Assembly: GCA_016744065.1 (NCBI GenBank)
Contig: JADGFA010000014.1
Coordinates: 1-64,000, forward strand
DNA length: 64,000 bases
Reading direction: 5' to 3'
From: Gammaproteobacteria bacterium
Lineage (GTDB): Bacteria; Pseudomonadota; Gammaproteobacteria; SZUA-229
Part shown: positions 16,534 through 25,617 of the stretch, piece by piece
Layout of the letters: each line of letters begins with the position of its first letter
Position numbering within the stretch: the stretch's first letter is position 1
Notes under the pieces: model-generated
Database searches by the model: none
The model's input: only the letters and a program-made list of their open reading frames with translations
What the model was told of the DNA's origin: nothing
Made by a program: the position numbers and the translations under genes

Positions 16534-17383
16534 CCTTAAAATTAATAGTCGTAGCCTGGTCAACCTTGGTTTATTTGTTTTTTTAAGCAGTATCACTGTG
16601 TTTTTTTTAAACAAAAACAACAGTGGCACTCGCTACATAACATCAATTAATACAGATGAAATAACCGACATTCGTATAAGCAAAGACAGCAACAACGATA
16701 TAATATTTAAAAAAAATAAAAATGCTATCTGGCATATGACCGAACCATATAATTTAAAAGCACATCAATTCAGAATAAAAACATTATTAAGCCTGACAAA
16801 AACCCCGATTGATAACAGCTATAATACTGACTCTCTAACATTATCCAGCTACGCATTAGCTCCTCCCCGAGCGCGCATTACATTTAACCAGACAGAAATA
16901 TCATTCGGCAAGACCAGTCCAGTTAATAACAAGCGTTATTTAATGACCAATAATAAAATGTTTCTTGCTTATGAAAAAATTTACCCTCTTGTCAACGCGC
17001 AGGCTTCCAGCTTTATTGACTTATCTTTACTGCCTGATAATTTCAATATAACAAAGATACAAACACCCTCTTCTGCTATTTTTTTAAATAAGAACAATAC
17101 ATGGGAATCATCATCGAAAAACCAACTTGATGCGGATCAGATACAGTTATTTTTACAACACTGGAAATCAGCACAGGCCTTTGCCGTACACAAATATATA
17201 AATCGAAAACAACTCGGAAAAATAGAAATAAGCTCAAACACCAGAACCCTTGTTTTTGAAATAGCCGATGACGACCCCTGGCTTATACTTGCATTACCTG
17301 AAATCAATATTGAATACCACCTTGATAAATCGCTTAAAGATACTTTATCTGGAATTTTAACTTCGGACCCTCCCAATGCCTGA
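16499..17383 (+). CDS. DUF4340 domain protein
   Basis: A 294-residue protein with one N-terminal membrane helix (LVNLGLFVFLSSITVFFL) and a periplasmic DUF4340 region (DEITDIRISKDSNND, IWHMTEPYNLKAHQFRI, TPIDNSY). DUF4340 proteins regularly sit beside GldA/F/G-type transporters and are thought to be a periplasmic part. GTG 16499 lies within the upstream gene; translation is probably coupled. Its end overlaps mutM by 8 bases, tying the transporter operon to the DNA-repair gene. Confidence 0.75.
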   Translation: MQPSGLNVIKNNLKINSRSLVNLGLFVFLSSITVFFLNKNNSGTRYITSINTDEITDIRISKDSNNDIIFKKNKNAIWHMTEPYNLKAHQFRIKTLLSLTKTPIDNSYNTDSLTLSSYALAPPRARITFNQTEISFGKTSPVNNKRYLMTNNKMFLAYEKIYPLVNAQASSFIDLSLLPDNFNITKIQTPSSAIFLNKNNTWESSSKNQLDADQIQLFLQHWKSAQAFAVHKYINRKQLGKIEISSNTRTLVFEIADDDPWLILALPEINIEYHLDKSLKDTLSGILTSDPPNA

Positions 17384-18191
17384 ACTACCTGAAGTAGAGA
17401 CATCACGACGTGGTATTAAGCCATACATTCTCAACAAAAAAGTTACTGATGTTATTATTCGACAAAAAAAACTTCGCTGGCCAATTCCTGCTGCACTTAA
17501 GCAACAGCTCATACATCAGAACATTGATAAAGTTGAACGCCGAGGAAAATATATATTATTAATCACGCAGGCTGGAACGGTTATTTTACATTTAGGGATG
17601 TCGGGCAGTTTACGTATTCTCAATAAATCGGTTAATGCAGAAAAGCATGATCATTTCGATATTGTTTTCAGTAATAATAAAATATTACGCTTACGCGATC
17701 CCAGGCGATTTGGTGCAGTTCTCTGGACCAGGAAAGCACCTCTAAAACATAAGCTCTTAATAAACCTTGGCCCCGAACCACTTAATGATGAGTTTACTGC
17801 ACAATACCTGTTCGATTGCAGTCGCAATAGAAAAGTCGCTATTAAAACGTTTTTAATGAATAGCCAGATTGTTGTTGGTGTTGGAAATATTTATGCTAAT
17901 GAGTCCTTGTTCAATGCTGGAATAAATCCAAAACGACTTGCCCATAAAATATCCCTGGCCAGATATGAAGGCCTTGTATCAGCTATAAAGGACATTTTAA
18001 AACGCGCCATTGAGCAAGGTGGCACCACCCTGCGGGATTTCACTCAACAGGATGGTAAACCCGGGTATTTTCAACAGACTCTTTTAGTTTATGGGCGAGC
18101 CGATCAACCCTGTGTTAGCTGTGGAAAAACAATTAAACAAATAAAGCAGGGGCAACGCTCTACTTTTTATTGCACACACTGCCAAAGATAA
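17376..18191 (+). CDS. mutM: Formamidopyrimidine-DNA glycosylase MutM (Fpg)
   Basis: A 271-residue base-excision repair enzyme that removes 8-oxoguanine and formamidopyrimidines and nicks the abasic site. The N-terminus MPELPEVETSRRGI gives the catalytic Pro2 and Glu3; RRGKYILL carries the conserved Lys. The middle shows GVGNIYANESLF, and the C-terminal zinc finger has four Cys (CVSC and CTHC). All key residues are present. It overlaps the DUF4340 gene by 8 bases and so is likely the last gene of that operon. Confidence 0.97.
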   Translation: MPELPEVETSRRGIKPYILNKKVTDVIIRQKKLRWPIPAALKQQLIHQNIDKVERRGKYILLITQAGTVILHLGMSGSLRILNKSVNAEKHDHFDIVFSNNKILRLRDPRRFGAVLWTRKAPLKHKLLINLGPEPLNDEFTAQYLFDCSRNRKVAIKTFLMNSQIVVGVGNIYANESLFNAGINPKRLAHKISLARYEGLVSAIKDILKRAIEQGGTTLRDFTQQDGKPGYFQQTLLVYGRADQPCVSCGKTIKQIKQGQRSTFYCTHCQR

Positions 18192-18328
18192 ACTTCATTA
18201 CTATGAATTAAATATATCTGTCTGCTACATTAATAATATACAAGTGCCACTTTATTTAACCAATAGCAAAATTTTAAATTGCATGGTTTTTATCAGGGCC
18301 ATTACACAAATTTAACTGAGCACACTTA

Positions 18329-18502
18329 ATGCCACAGAAACATAAACGCAGTACATTAGACACAGGTAACATTATTGGTGCGATTATATTTATCGCCTTA
18401 TTCGCAGGGTTGATACTACTGGGTATATACGCAGAGGACCCGGAACATTTTAATGGAAGTTTTTTTGAGGATATCGGAAAGGTTATGCAGGAGCAGGAAT
18501 AA
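18329..18502 (+). CDS. Small single-pass membrane protein
   Basis: A 57-residue protein: a basic N-terminus (MPQKHKRSTLDTGN), one transmembrane helix (IIGAIIFIALFAGLILLGIY) and an acidic tail (AEDPEHFNGSFFEDI). Charge distribution predicts the N-terminus inside and tail in the periplasm. No family was recognised and no strong Shine-Dalgarno is visible. The membrane-protein pattern makes it more credible than a chance frame. It lies alone between mutM and the convergent peroxiredoxin gene. Confidence 0.5.
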   Translation: MPQKHKRSTLDTGNIIGAIIFIALFAGLILLGIYAEDPEHFNGSFFEDIGKVMQEQE

Positions 18503-18558
18503 AAGTAGCAGACCCGGCCCTTTGATCTGGGCTTAAGGCCTGCAACCTCTGACTTTGT

Positions 18559-19164
18559 TTACAGCTTATCAGCCTCAGATGTCAGGTACTCTGCAACACC
18601 ACCTGGCGTCGCATCCATACCCTTATCACCCTCTTTCCAGCCAGCAGGACATACTTCACCATGCTCTTCGTGGAATGCAAGTGCATCGACCATACGTAGC
18701 ATTTCATCAACATTACGCCCTAAAGGCAGGTCATTAACAACCTGATGCCTGACCATACCGTTAGTATCAATCAGAAATGATCCACGAAAAGCTACACCAT
18801 CAGAAGGGTGTTCAACATCATATGCCTGACAGATATCATGCTTAACATCTGCAACCAGCGCATAACCAACCTGACCAATACCACCATCATTGATAGCTGT
18901 GTTACGCCATGCATTATGAGAAAACTGAGAATCAATAGAAACACCAATCACTTCAACATTGCGTTTTTTAAATTCTTCCAGACGATGATCAAAAGCAATC
19001 AACTCTGATGGACAAACAAATGTGAAATCTAATGGATAAAAGAAAACAACTGCATTTTTACCTTTAGTTGCACTTTTAAAATTAAAATCATCAACAATTT
19101 CACCATTACCTAAAACTGCTGCCGCAGTAAAGTCTGGTGCTTCACGACCGACTAGTACACCCAT
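18559..19164 (-). CDS. 2-Cys peroxiredoxin (AhpC/Prx1 type)
   Basis: A 201-residue thiol peroxidase that reduces hydrogen peroxide and alkyl hydroperoxides in the cytoplasm. The peroxidatic Cys is in FYPLDFTFVCPSEL (Cys51) and the resolving Cys in GEVCPAGWKEGDKG. The latter motif and the KGMDATPGGVAEYL tail mark the typical Prx1 branch, close to Pseudomonas-type homologues rather than E. coli AhpC. AGGAG sits before ATG 19164. No reductase gene (ahpF) is adjacent. An OxyR-like site lies about 140 bases upstream. Confidence 0.93.
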   Translation of the reverse strand: MGVLVGREAPDFTAAAVLGNGEIVDDFNFKSATKGKNAVVFFYPLDFTFVCPSELIAFDHRLEEFKKRNVEVIGVSIDSQFSHNAWRNTAINDGGIGQVGYALVADVKHDICQAYDVEHPSDGVAFRGSFLIDTNGMVRHQVVNDLPLGRNVDEMLRMVDALAFHEEHGEVCPAGWKEGDKGMDATPGGVAEYLTSEADKL

Positions 19165-19301
19165 GAGAATCTCCTCAGTTATTTACCTCTACAACCTGTC
19201 ACAAAAACTGACCTGTATTTTGTAGAGATGTGATTAATAAATTCAAAGCTGTAAGATAGAGTTAATTGATAAAAATTCAAACTCTTTTTTTTCAATACCT
19301 G

Positions 19302-19338
19302 TTAAATAATACCTATCGCTACGATAGATATTATCAAT
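19302..19338 (-). promoter_or_regulatory. Possible OxyR binding site upstream of the peroxiredoxin
   Basis: The OxyR consensus is four half-sites, ATAG-N7-CTAT-N7-ATAG-N7-CTAT. Here the inner pair is exact (CTAT 19313-19316, seven bases, ATAG 19324-19327), the right outer half-site is 3 of 4 (CAAT at 19335) and the left is 2 of 4 (TTAA at 19302). It lies in the 204-bp gap between mogA and the peroxiredoxin gene, a classic OxyR target. Weak alone, plausible from context. Confidence 0.35.
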
Positions 19339-19368
19339 ACCTAATAAATATATCGTAGTAAGTCATTT

Positions 19369-19902
19369 TTATTTAACTTTAGGGCGGAAAACCTTAATTA
19401 TCTCTTCATTCGCTTCCAGATAAGGCCCTTCTATTAAATCAACACAATAAGGTATAGCTGGAAAAACCGCATCCAGACACTCTCTGATAGATTTGGGCTT
19501 ACCCGGCAGGTTAACAATTAAACTCCGCCCTCGAATACCCGCCGTCTGACGAGACAAAATAGCCGTAGGTACATATTGCAAACTCACCTGACGCATTAAC
19601 TCACCAAAGCCAGGCATCATCTTCTCGCATACGGATGCTGTTGCTTCTGGAACAAGATCCCTTGGTGCAGGGCCTGTACCACCTGTGGTGACAATCAGGC
19701 AACAGTTTTGCTTATCCGCCATCTCAATTAACGCATCTTCCACGCCTGATTGATCATCGGGTATCACCTTGTAAACAGGCTCCCACTCCGACACCAGATA
19801 CGCATTTAACGTATCGATAATCGCCTGCCCCGAAAGGTCTTCATACACCCCGGCGCTCGCCCGATCAGAGGCGGTTAACACACCTATTTTAATTTTGGAC
19901 AT
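19369..19902 (-). CDS. mogA: Molybdopterin adenylyltransferase MogA/MoaB family
   Basis: A 177-residue enzyme that adenylates molybdopterin before metal insertion. Motifs are KIGVLTASDRASAGVYEDLSG, TTGGTGPAPRDLVPEAT with the catalytic Asp, and LPGKPKSIRECLDAVFPAIP, the MogA-type C-terminus. I begin at ATG 19902 (MSKIKIG), where family similarity starts and a GGA lies upstream; an in-frame ATG eight codons earlier is possible. No other molybdenum cofactor genes are nearby. Confidence 0.9.
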   Translation of the reverse strand: MSKIKIGVLTASDRASAGVYEDLSGQAIIDTLNAYLVSEWEPVYKVIPDDQSGVEDALIEMADKQNCCLIVTTGGTGPAPRDLVPEATASVCEKMMPGFGELMRQVSLQYVPTAILSRQTAGIRGRSLIVNLPGKPKSIRECLDAVFPAIPYCVDLIEGPYLEANEEIIKVFRPKVK

Positions 19903-20002
19903 ATTCAAATCCGTGTTATCTGTCATAAAAAAGCATTATATCAATAATTACGCTTTAAAAATCTCATATAATTTTTCAAATAAACAACTAAACTTAGTTA
20001 TT

Positions 20003-20278
20003 ATGAGTAAACCGACTGAAATCGAACTAAAAACGGCACTGGTCGCCTCTGCTACCATGAAAGAACACAATAAAGACCCCTTCTTTATCGCCAAATCATT
20101 GCTCAACCATAATTATCGCCTTAAATATTATGAAGAGTTACTGACCGTGGCTGATCGCTATATGAATCATGGGCAGGCCGAACATGAACGAATGAAGTTA
20201 TTAAGGTGCATTGAAAAAATTAAAGAAACTGAAATTAAGATAGAAAAAGGGAAAATTGATAATTTTGGCCTGGAATAG
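20003..20278 (+). CDS. Conserved-looking hypothetical protein, 91 residues
   Basis: A small, mostly helical, charged cytoplasmic protein (MSKPTEIELKTALVASATM, then HNYRLKYYEELLTVADRYM and IEKIKETEIKIEKGKI). I do not recognise the family. ATG 20003 fits better than the in-frame start upstream, which adds a low-complexity Asn/Tyr stretch overlapping mogA. It is divergent from mogA and followed by about 200 bp without a gene before ggt. Confidence 0.6.
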   Translation: MSKPTEIELKTALVASATMKEHNKDPFFIAKSLLNHNYRLKYYEELLTVADRYMNHGQAEHERMKLLRCIEKIKETEIKIEKGKIDNFGLE

Positions 20279-20484
20279 TACCTTCTGTCATTTAAGCAAC
20301 TATCAGGTAAAGGACTCCCCCCTACTACAACAAGCCCTGTAAATGATAAAGAAAATACGCCCTGCACTATTGCTTAAAAAATATCAGTCGTAAGAAATGA
20401 AAGATTTATCACGCCTTACGTTTCATAAATGTAACCCTCTAACAACTGTTCGATATACGCATTTATTAACGGATATTAATCACG

Positions 20485-22140
20485 TTATAAATCAGGAATA
20501 ATCTTTGCCTCTCCCTCACCTCGTTTATCTGAAGCCGCCGTCATTTTTTTGTTTTTCTTATCCCAGATAACTAACTGCATATTCCCCCAGCTATGTTTTA
20601 ACTGCTTTAAAATATGTTTTTTATTTTTTAAAGCAAGAACCGTTTCTTTACTAAACCCCCCCGGTTCATAGGAAACCCTGTCGGGTAAGTATTGGTGATG
20701 AAACCGGGGAGCATTAACAATTGCACTTGCATCTTCACCTGTATAAAAATGTAAGCCCCCTAATAACACCATAGTAATTATTCGGCTTCCACCGGGCGCT
20801 CCGATAACCGCTATTCGATCATCTGTTTCCAGGAACGTGGGTGACATACTGGACAACATCCGTTTCCCTGGTTCAATGGCATTAGCTTCAGCACCCACCA
20901 GACCATAAGCATTTGCCACGCCTGGCTTGGCAGAAAAATCATCCATTTCATCGTTAAGTAACACGCCTGTTCCGGGCGCAACAAAACATGAACCAAATGG
21001 ATAATTAATTGACAGGGTTGCCGACACTCTATTTCCCTGATGATCGATGACTGAAAAATGTGTTGTATCACGACTATTATTTTCATGAACAACACCGGGT
21101 AATAAGGCACTTGGCATGGCTTTATCTGGGTGTATGCTGGCTGCCAGACCTGCTGCATACTCCTTATTAATTAAACGCTCAACAGGGACTGAAACAAAAT
21201 CCACATCCCCCAAAAATTGTGCTCTATCACGATAAGCCCGACGCATCGCCTCTATGGTTAAATGAATAAACTCGGGATTAGTTAAATCACTTAATGGGTA
21301 ATGAGATAACTGATTTAAAATTTCCACCATGGCAATTCCACCTGAAGAAGGTGGTGCCGCAGAGGTGATTTTCATTTCATGAAACTGACCCGTAATGGGT
21401 TTTCTTTCTATGACAGAGTATTCTTTTAAATCTTCATGGCTCCAGATTCCACCGGCCTCTTTAACTCCACGAATAAATTTTTGCGCCAACACGCCAGAGT
21501 AAAATCCAGCAGAGCCTTTTTCTGCCATCATTTTTAAGGTATTTGCCAGATCAGCCTGCTTAATAATATAACCTTTTTCTGGCACATTGTTTTTTTGCAA
21601 AAATATTTTTGCTGCATCAGGTGATGCACGAAGTGCGTTCAGGCGAAACTCAGCTAGCCGCTGATAACGAGCCGTTACCTTAAAACCATTTTCTGCATAT
21701 TTAATCGCGGGTTGCAGACTTTGTTTCAAAGTTAATTTGCCATATTTTTTAGACAGGTGTTCAAGTGCAGCGGGTACACCTGGAATGCCAGCAGCTAAGG
21801 CGCCATCTATTGATGCAGCAGAAATGACATTGCCTTTTTTATCAAGATACATATCACGGTGAGCTTTTAACGGTGCCGTTTCCCTGCCATCAATCATCGT
21901 TTCAAAACCATCACGATTACGATGCAACAACCAGAAACCACCACCACCCAATCCCGAACTATAAGGCTCTACAACTGCCAGCGCTGCACTAATAGCAACT
22001 GCTGCATCAAATGCATTGCCGCCCTGAGCCAGGATTTTTTCTCCTGCTTCAGTGGCAAGCGGGTGTGCTGTAGCAATGCCTGCTTCTGCATACAGATTTG
22101 AAGAAAAAATGAATAATAACAGGGTAATGACTTTTTTCAT
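20485..22140 (-). CDS. ggt: Gamma-glutamyltransferase
   Basis: A 551-residue periplasmic Ntn-hydrolase that cleaves gamma-glutamyl bonds of glutathione. The signal peptide is MKKVITLLLFIFSSNLYA. The precursor is expected to self-cleave before Thr359 in RDTTHFSVID, giving the small-subunit nucleophile. Also seen are AVVEPYSSGLGGGGF, the donor-site Arg in DGRETAP, and the C-terminal IGAPGGSRIITMV. Length is slightly short of E. coli GGT. It sits upstream of nothing in its operon; a ferredoxin gene with its own terminator precedes it. Confidence 0.95.
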   Translation of the reverse strand: MKKVITLLLFIFSSNLYAEAGIATAHPLATEAGEKILAQGGNAFDAAVAISAALAVVEPYSSGLGGGGFWLLHRNRDGFETMIDGRETAPLKAHRDMYLDKKGNVISAASIDGALAAGIPGVPAALEHLSKKYGKLTLKQSLQPAIKYAENGFKVTARYQRLAEFRLNALRASPDAAKIFLQKNNVPEKGYIIKQADLANTLKMMAEKGSAGFYSGVLAQKFIRGVKEAGGIWSHEDLKEYSVIERKPITGQFHEMKITSAAPPSSGGIAMVEILNQLSHYPLSDLTNPEFIHLTIEAMRRAYRDRAQFLGDVDFVSVPVERLINKEYAAGLAASIHPDKAMPSALLPGVVHENNSRDTTHFSVIDHQGNRVSATLSINYPFGSCFVAPGTGVLLNDEMDDFSAKPGVANAYGLVGAEANAIEPGKRMLSSMSPTFLETDDRIAVIGAPGGSRIITMVLLGGLHFYTGEDASAIVNAPRFHHQYLPDRVSYEPGGFSKETVLALKNKKHILKQLKHSWGNMQLVIWDKKNKKMTAASDKRGEGEAKIIPDL

Positions 22141-22222
22141 CTTTCGTCCTTTTTTATACCTGATAATTCAGAGTAATCAGGCTAAAGCTATTTTTATTTA
22201 TAAATTACAGGTTACGAGTGAA

Positions 22223-22252
22223 AAAAAAGGCTCCATAAAAGGAGCCTTTTTT
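22223..22252 (-). terminator. Rho-independent terminator of the ferredoxin gene
   Basis: AAAAAAGGCTCC (22223-22234) and GGAGCCTTTTTT (22241-22252) form a 12-bp stem with a six-base loop. It lies 14 bases past the ferredoxin stop codon on the minus strand and can work in both directions because of A/T runs on both sides. Confidence 0.85.
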
Positions 22253-22266
22253 CAAACGAATACAGT

Positions 22267-22518
<252 letters not shown>

Positions 22519-22642
22519 TTAGCCCTACATTTAAAAATTAAAAAGTCTCACAGGGAGACCGGTAGTATTAGTGGGTAATTATACATTATTACAGGCCATT
22601 TCGCCCTTACTTGCAATGTGTCTTTATCTACAGCGCAGGTTG

Positions 22643-23137
<495 letters not shown>

Positions 23138-23265
23138 TTAATACAGTAAATAAATAAGTTGATCGTCGGGGCCTGCACTACCAGCACCTGACAACTCACT
23201 CCCGCTCCTGAGCTTTCTTGCACAGGCGAACTTTAATTAGCCCATGACCAGATTATAATAACATT

Positions 23266-23856
23266 TTACTTTATAACAAAATTTCGCCTGACTAGATAAT
23301 AGCTTACCTGGCCTGCTTTTTTCTCTCTCACTACATTCCAGTTTTGTGGTAGCTCAGGCAAATCATGCTTACGGTTCATCTCCAGATAAACACAGGCATT
23401 TTCAGACAAACATTGTTGATTTTCCAGTAACTCACAAGCCTGTTGCAAATAGTCACTATCAAAAGGTGGATCAATAAAAACAATATCAAAAACAGTAGAT
23501 GGCTTTGAAGACAGCCAGCTTATTGCATTACATTGCAGCACCTGAACATGCTCTGCCTTTAATAGGTGGATGTTCTCAGTTAATATTTTTACAGCCTGAT
23601 TTTGCTGCTCCAGCATCACCACAGATGCGGCTCCCCGCGAAGCAGCTTCAAAACCCAACGCTCCACTCCCCGCAAACAAATCGAGACAGTTTGCACCCGC
23701 CACATCATTCTGTAACCAGTTAAAAAGGGTTTCACGAACACGGTCAGTTGTTGGCCTTAAACCAGGCAAATCGGCTACCTGCAAAAAACGGCTACGCCAT
23801 TGCCCTCCGATAATACGTAATTTACCTGCTGATGATTTTCTTTGTTTTTTTGCCAT
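23266..23856 (-). CDS. rsmD: 16S rRNA (guanine(966)-N(2))-methyltransferase RsmD
   Basis: A 196-residue Rossmann-fold methyltransferase that modifies G966 in 16S rRNA. Seen are GKLRIIGGQWRSRFL, RPTTDRVRETLFNWL, the SAM-binding DLFAGSGALGFEAASRG and the catalytic FIDPPFD. Length is normal. It precedes coaD after a 140-bp gap; the gene behind it is separated by a repeat-rich region. Confidence 0.96.
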   Translation of the reverse strand: MAKKQRKSSAGKLRIIGGQWRSRFLQVADLPGLRPTTDRVRETLFNWLQNDVAGANCLDLFAGSGALGFEAASRGAASVVMLEQQNQAVKILTENIHLLKAEHVQVLQCNAISWLSSKPSTVFDIVFIDPPFDSDYLQQACELLENQQCLSENACVYLEMNRKHDLPELPQNWNVVREKKAGQVSYYLVRRNFVIK

Positions 23857-23961
23857 TACTCTTTATTTATTACAAATGCTTCCGTCACTCGTTATGCCTG
23901 CTAAATGAAATAAAAAAACCAATATCAATATCCGTTGCTATACCGTAACTTCACTACATTA

Positions 23962-24230
23962 AGATCCTTCACTTACGTTCAGGATGACAGTACAGACGAG
24001 ACGTTCAGGATTACAGTATAGACATTCAGTATGACAATACAGAAACACGCCTGAAACATAGAAAACATCATCCTGACACATAAAACAATATTAACCTGGA
24101 ACATAAAGCAACATTAATCCTGGCACATAAAATAATATTCACCCTGGAACATAAAATAATGCCTCCTGAAACGTAAAAATGTTACCCTGCAATGTAACAC
24201 AATGTCATCCTGAGCGAAGCCGAAGGATCT
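23962..24230. repeat. Repeat cluster: degenerate tandem units between inverted copies of a dispersed repeat
   Basis: The gap between rsmD and the M16 genes (23857-24297) holds this cluster. The ends are inverted copies of one 28-bp repeat: forward TGTCATCCTGAGCG with GAAGGATCT at 24203-24230, and its complement at 23962-23989. Between them are about three 20-bp units (TTCAGGATGACAGTACAGAC and variants, 23978-24044) and about seven 21-24-bp units beginning CCTGRMACATAAA (24050-24202). A third copy of the end repeat is at 33075. No coding potential is seen. Confidence 0.75.
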
Positions 24231-24297
24231 AACACCCGGCACAATTCATTACTTAAACTCAGAACATCAACACATAAAAAACACGGCACGAAAAAAA

Positions 24298-25617
24298 TTA
24301 TTTGTTTTTTGCACCCACAATAACGGTCAACATTTTATCCGGATGGATTCTACGCTTTAACGCCTCATCTACTTTTTTCTTACTCTGTTGATTAATATTA
24401 CCAACAAAAGTATCCAGATGGTTTAATGGCAAGCTATAAAAACCAATCACAGATAAATACTCTACAATTTTTTTATTGCTATCAATGCGCAACGGGAAAC
24501 CGCCTGTAATATTTTTTAAACTATCATTTAGTTCATCCTGCCCAGGGCCTTCATTTACATACTTATTTAATTCTGCATGAATAATGTCCATAGCTTCACC
24601 AAGTTGGTCATTTCTCGTTTTCAACCCGATCATAAATGGCCCCTGAACATGCATCGGTGAAAAATAACTATAAACGCTATATGCCAGACCACGATCCTCT
24701 CTAACTTTCTGCATCAGGCGTGAACCAAACCCACTACCACCAAAGGCATGATTACCTAGATATAAAGCATAATAATCAACATCACCTCTTGCCAGCCCTA
24801 CCTGCCCCATCATGACACTGCTTTGCCTGGATGGAAAATCAATATGAATGGTTTTAGATTCGGCCAGGGCTTTAACTTCTGGTAATTTTTTAGCATGTTC
24901 CCCTGCAGACAAATCAGAAACAAGGTCCATCGCTATTTTTTTAGCTTCTTCTGTTGTTAATTGCCCAACAATACCAATCACTGCATTTTTAGCGACATAA
25001 TATTTTTTATAAAAATCTTTCAGGTGCTTAAGTTTTATTTTTCTCAGACTTTCATCCGTGCCTTCACTCGGTTGCGCATAAGGATGATCACCATATAGCT
25101 CAGCAAAAAAACGCTGTGATGCTATGCTATCTGGAGACTGTTTTCCTGCTTTTACTGAAATTTTCAATCGTTCAATTTCACGCTTAAAAGCCCCTTTGGA
25201 AAAATCAGGCAGGCTTATAATGTTTTTCAGATTAATCAATGCCGGTTGCAAATACCTGTCATCACGCAAACTACGCACACTCAACCAGGCCATGTCTTTT
25301 AAAGAGCCATTACCAAACACCGCACCAACCGCTTCAAATTTTTCAGCCAGCACCTGTGCATCATCACCTGCAGCGCCTTCAGACAATAAACCATTTGTCA
25401 TGAGTGCTGTGCCCGATAAATTTTTCCCTGTTTCTGCATCACGAGCACTGCCCGCATCAAAAACGACTCGAACATCCACCATAGGTAAATCATTAGAGGG
25501 TACAAAATAAACTTCAGCACCATTTTTTGTTTGCCAGTGTTGAATATCAGGTGATGCCACAGCCATACTCTGGGCAACCAGAAAACATAATGTAATTAAA
25601 CTTTTCTTAATGACCAC
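24298..25617 (-). CDS. M16-family peptidase homologue, non-catalytic partner
   Basis: A 439-residue exported protein (signal peptide MVIKKSLITLCFLVAQSMAV) with the two M16 halves. At the place of the zinc motif HxxEH it has SGTALMTNGLLSEGA, so metal ligands are missing and it should not cleave by itself. The second half shows the R/Y pair segment REDRGLAYSVYSYF used for substrate holding. The gene overlaps the catalytic M16 gene upstream by 11 bases; such active/inactive pairs form heterodimers. Periplasmic. Confidence 0.88.
   Translation of the reverse strand: MVIKKSLITLCFLVAQSMAVASPDIQHWQTKNGAEVYFVPSNDLPMVDVRVVFDAGSARDAETGKNLSGTALMTNGLLSEGAAGDDAQVLAEKFEAVGAVFGNGSLKDMAWLSVRSLRDDRYLQPALINLKNIISLPDFSKGAFKREIERLKISVKAGKQSPDSIASQRFFAELYGDHPYAQPSEGTDESLRKIKLKHLKDFYKKYYVAKNAVIGIVGQLTTEEAKKIAMDLVSDLSAGEHAKKLPEVKALAESKTIHIDFPSRQSSVMMGQVGLARGDVDYYALYLGNHAFGGSGFGSRLMQKVREDRGLAYSVYSYFSPMHVQGPFMIGLKTRNDQLGEAMDIIHAELNKYVNEGPGQDELNDSLKNITGGFPLRIDSNKKIVEYLSVIGFYSLPLNHLDTFVGNINQQSKKKVDEALKRRIHPDKMLTVIVGAKNK

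Noticed and set aside
18508-18545. GCAGACC/GGCCTGC inverted repeat after the 57-residue gene, considered as a terminator
   Set aside because: The loop is long, one pair is mismatched and there is no T run on either strand.
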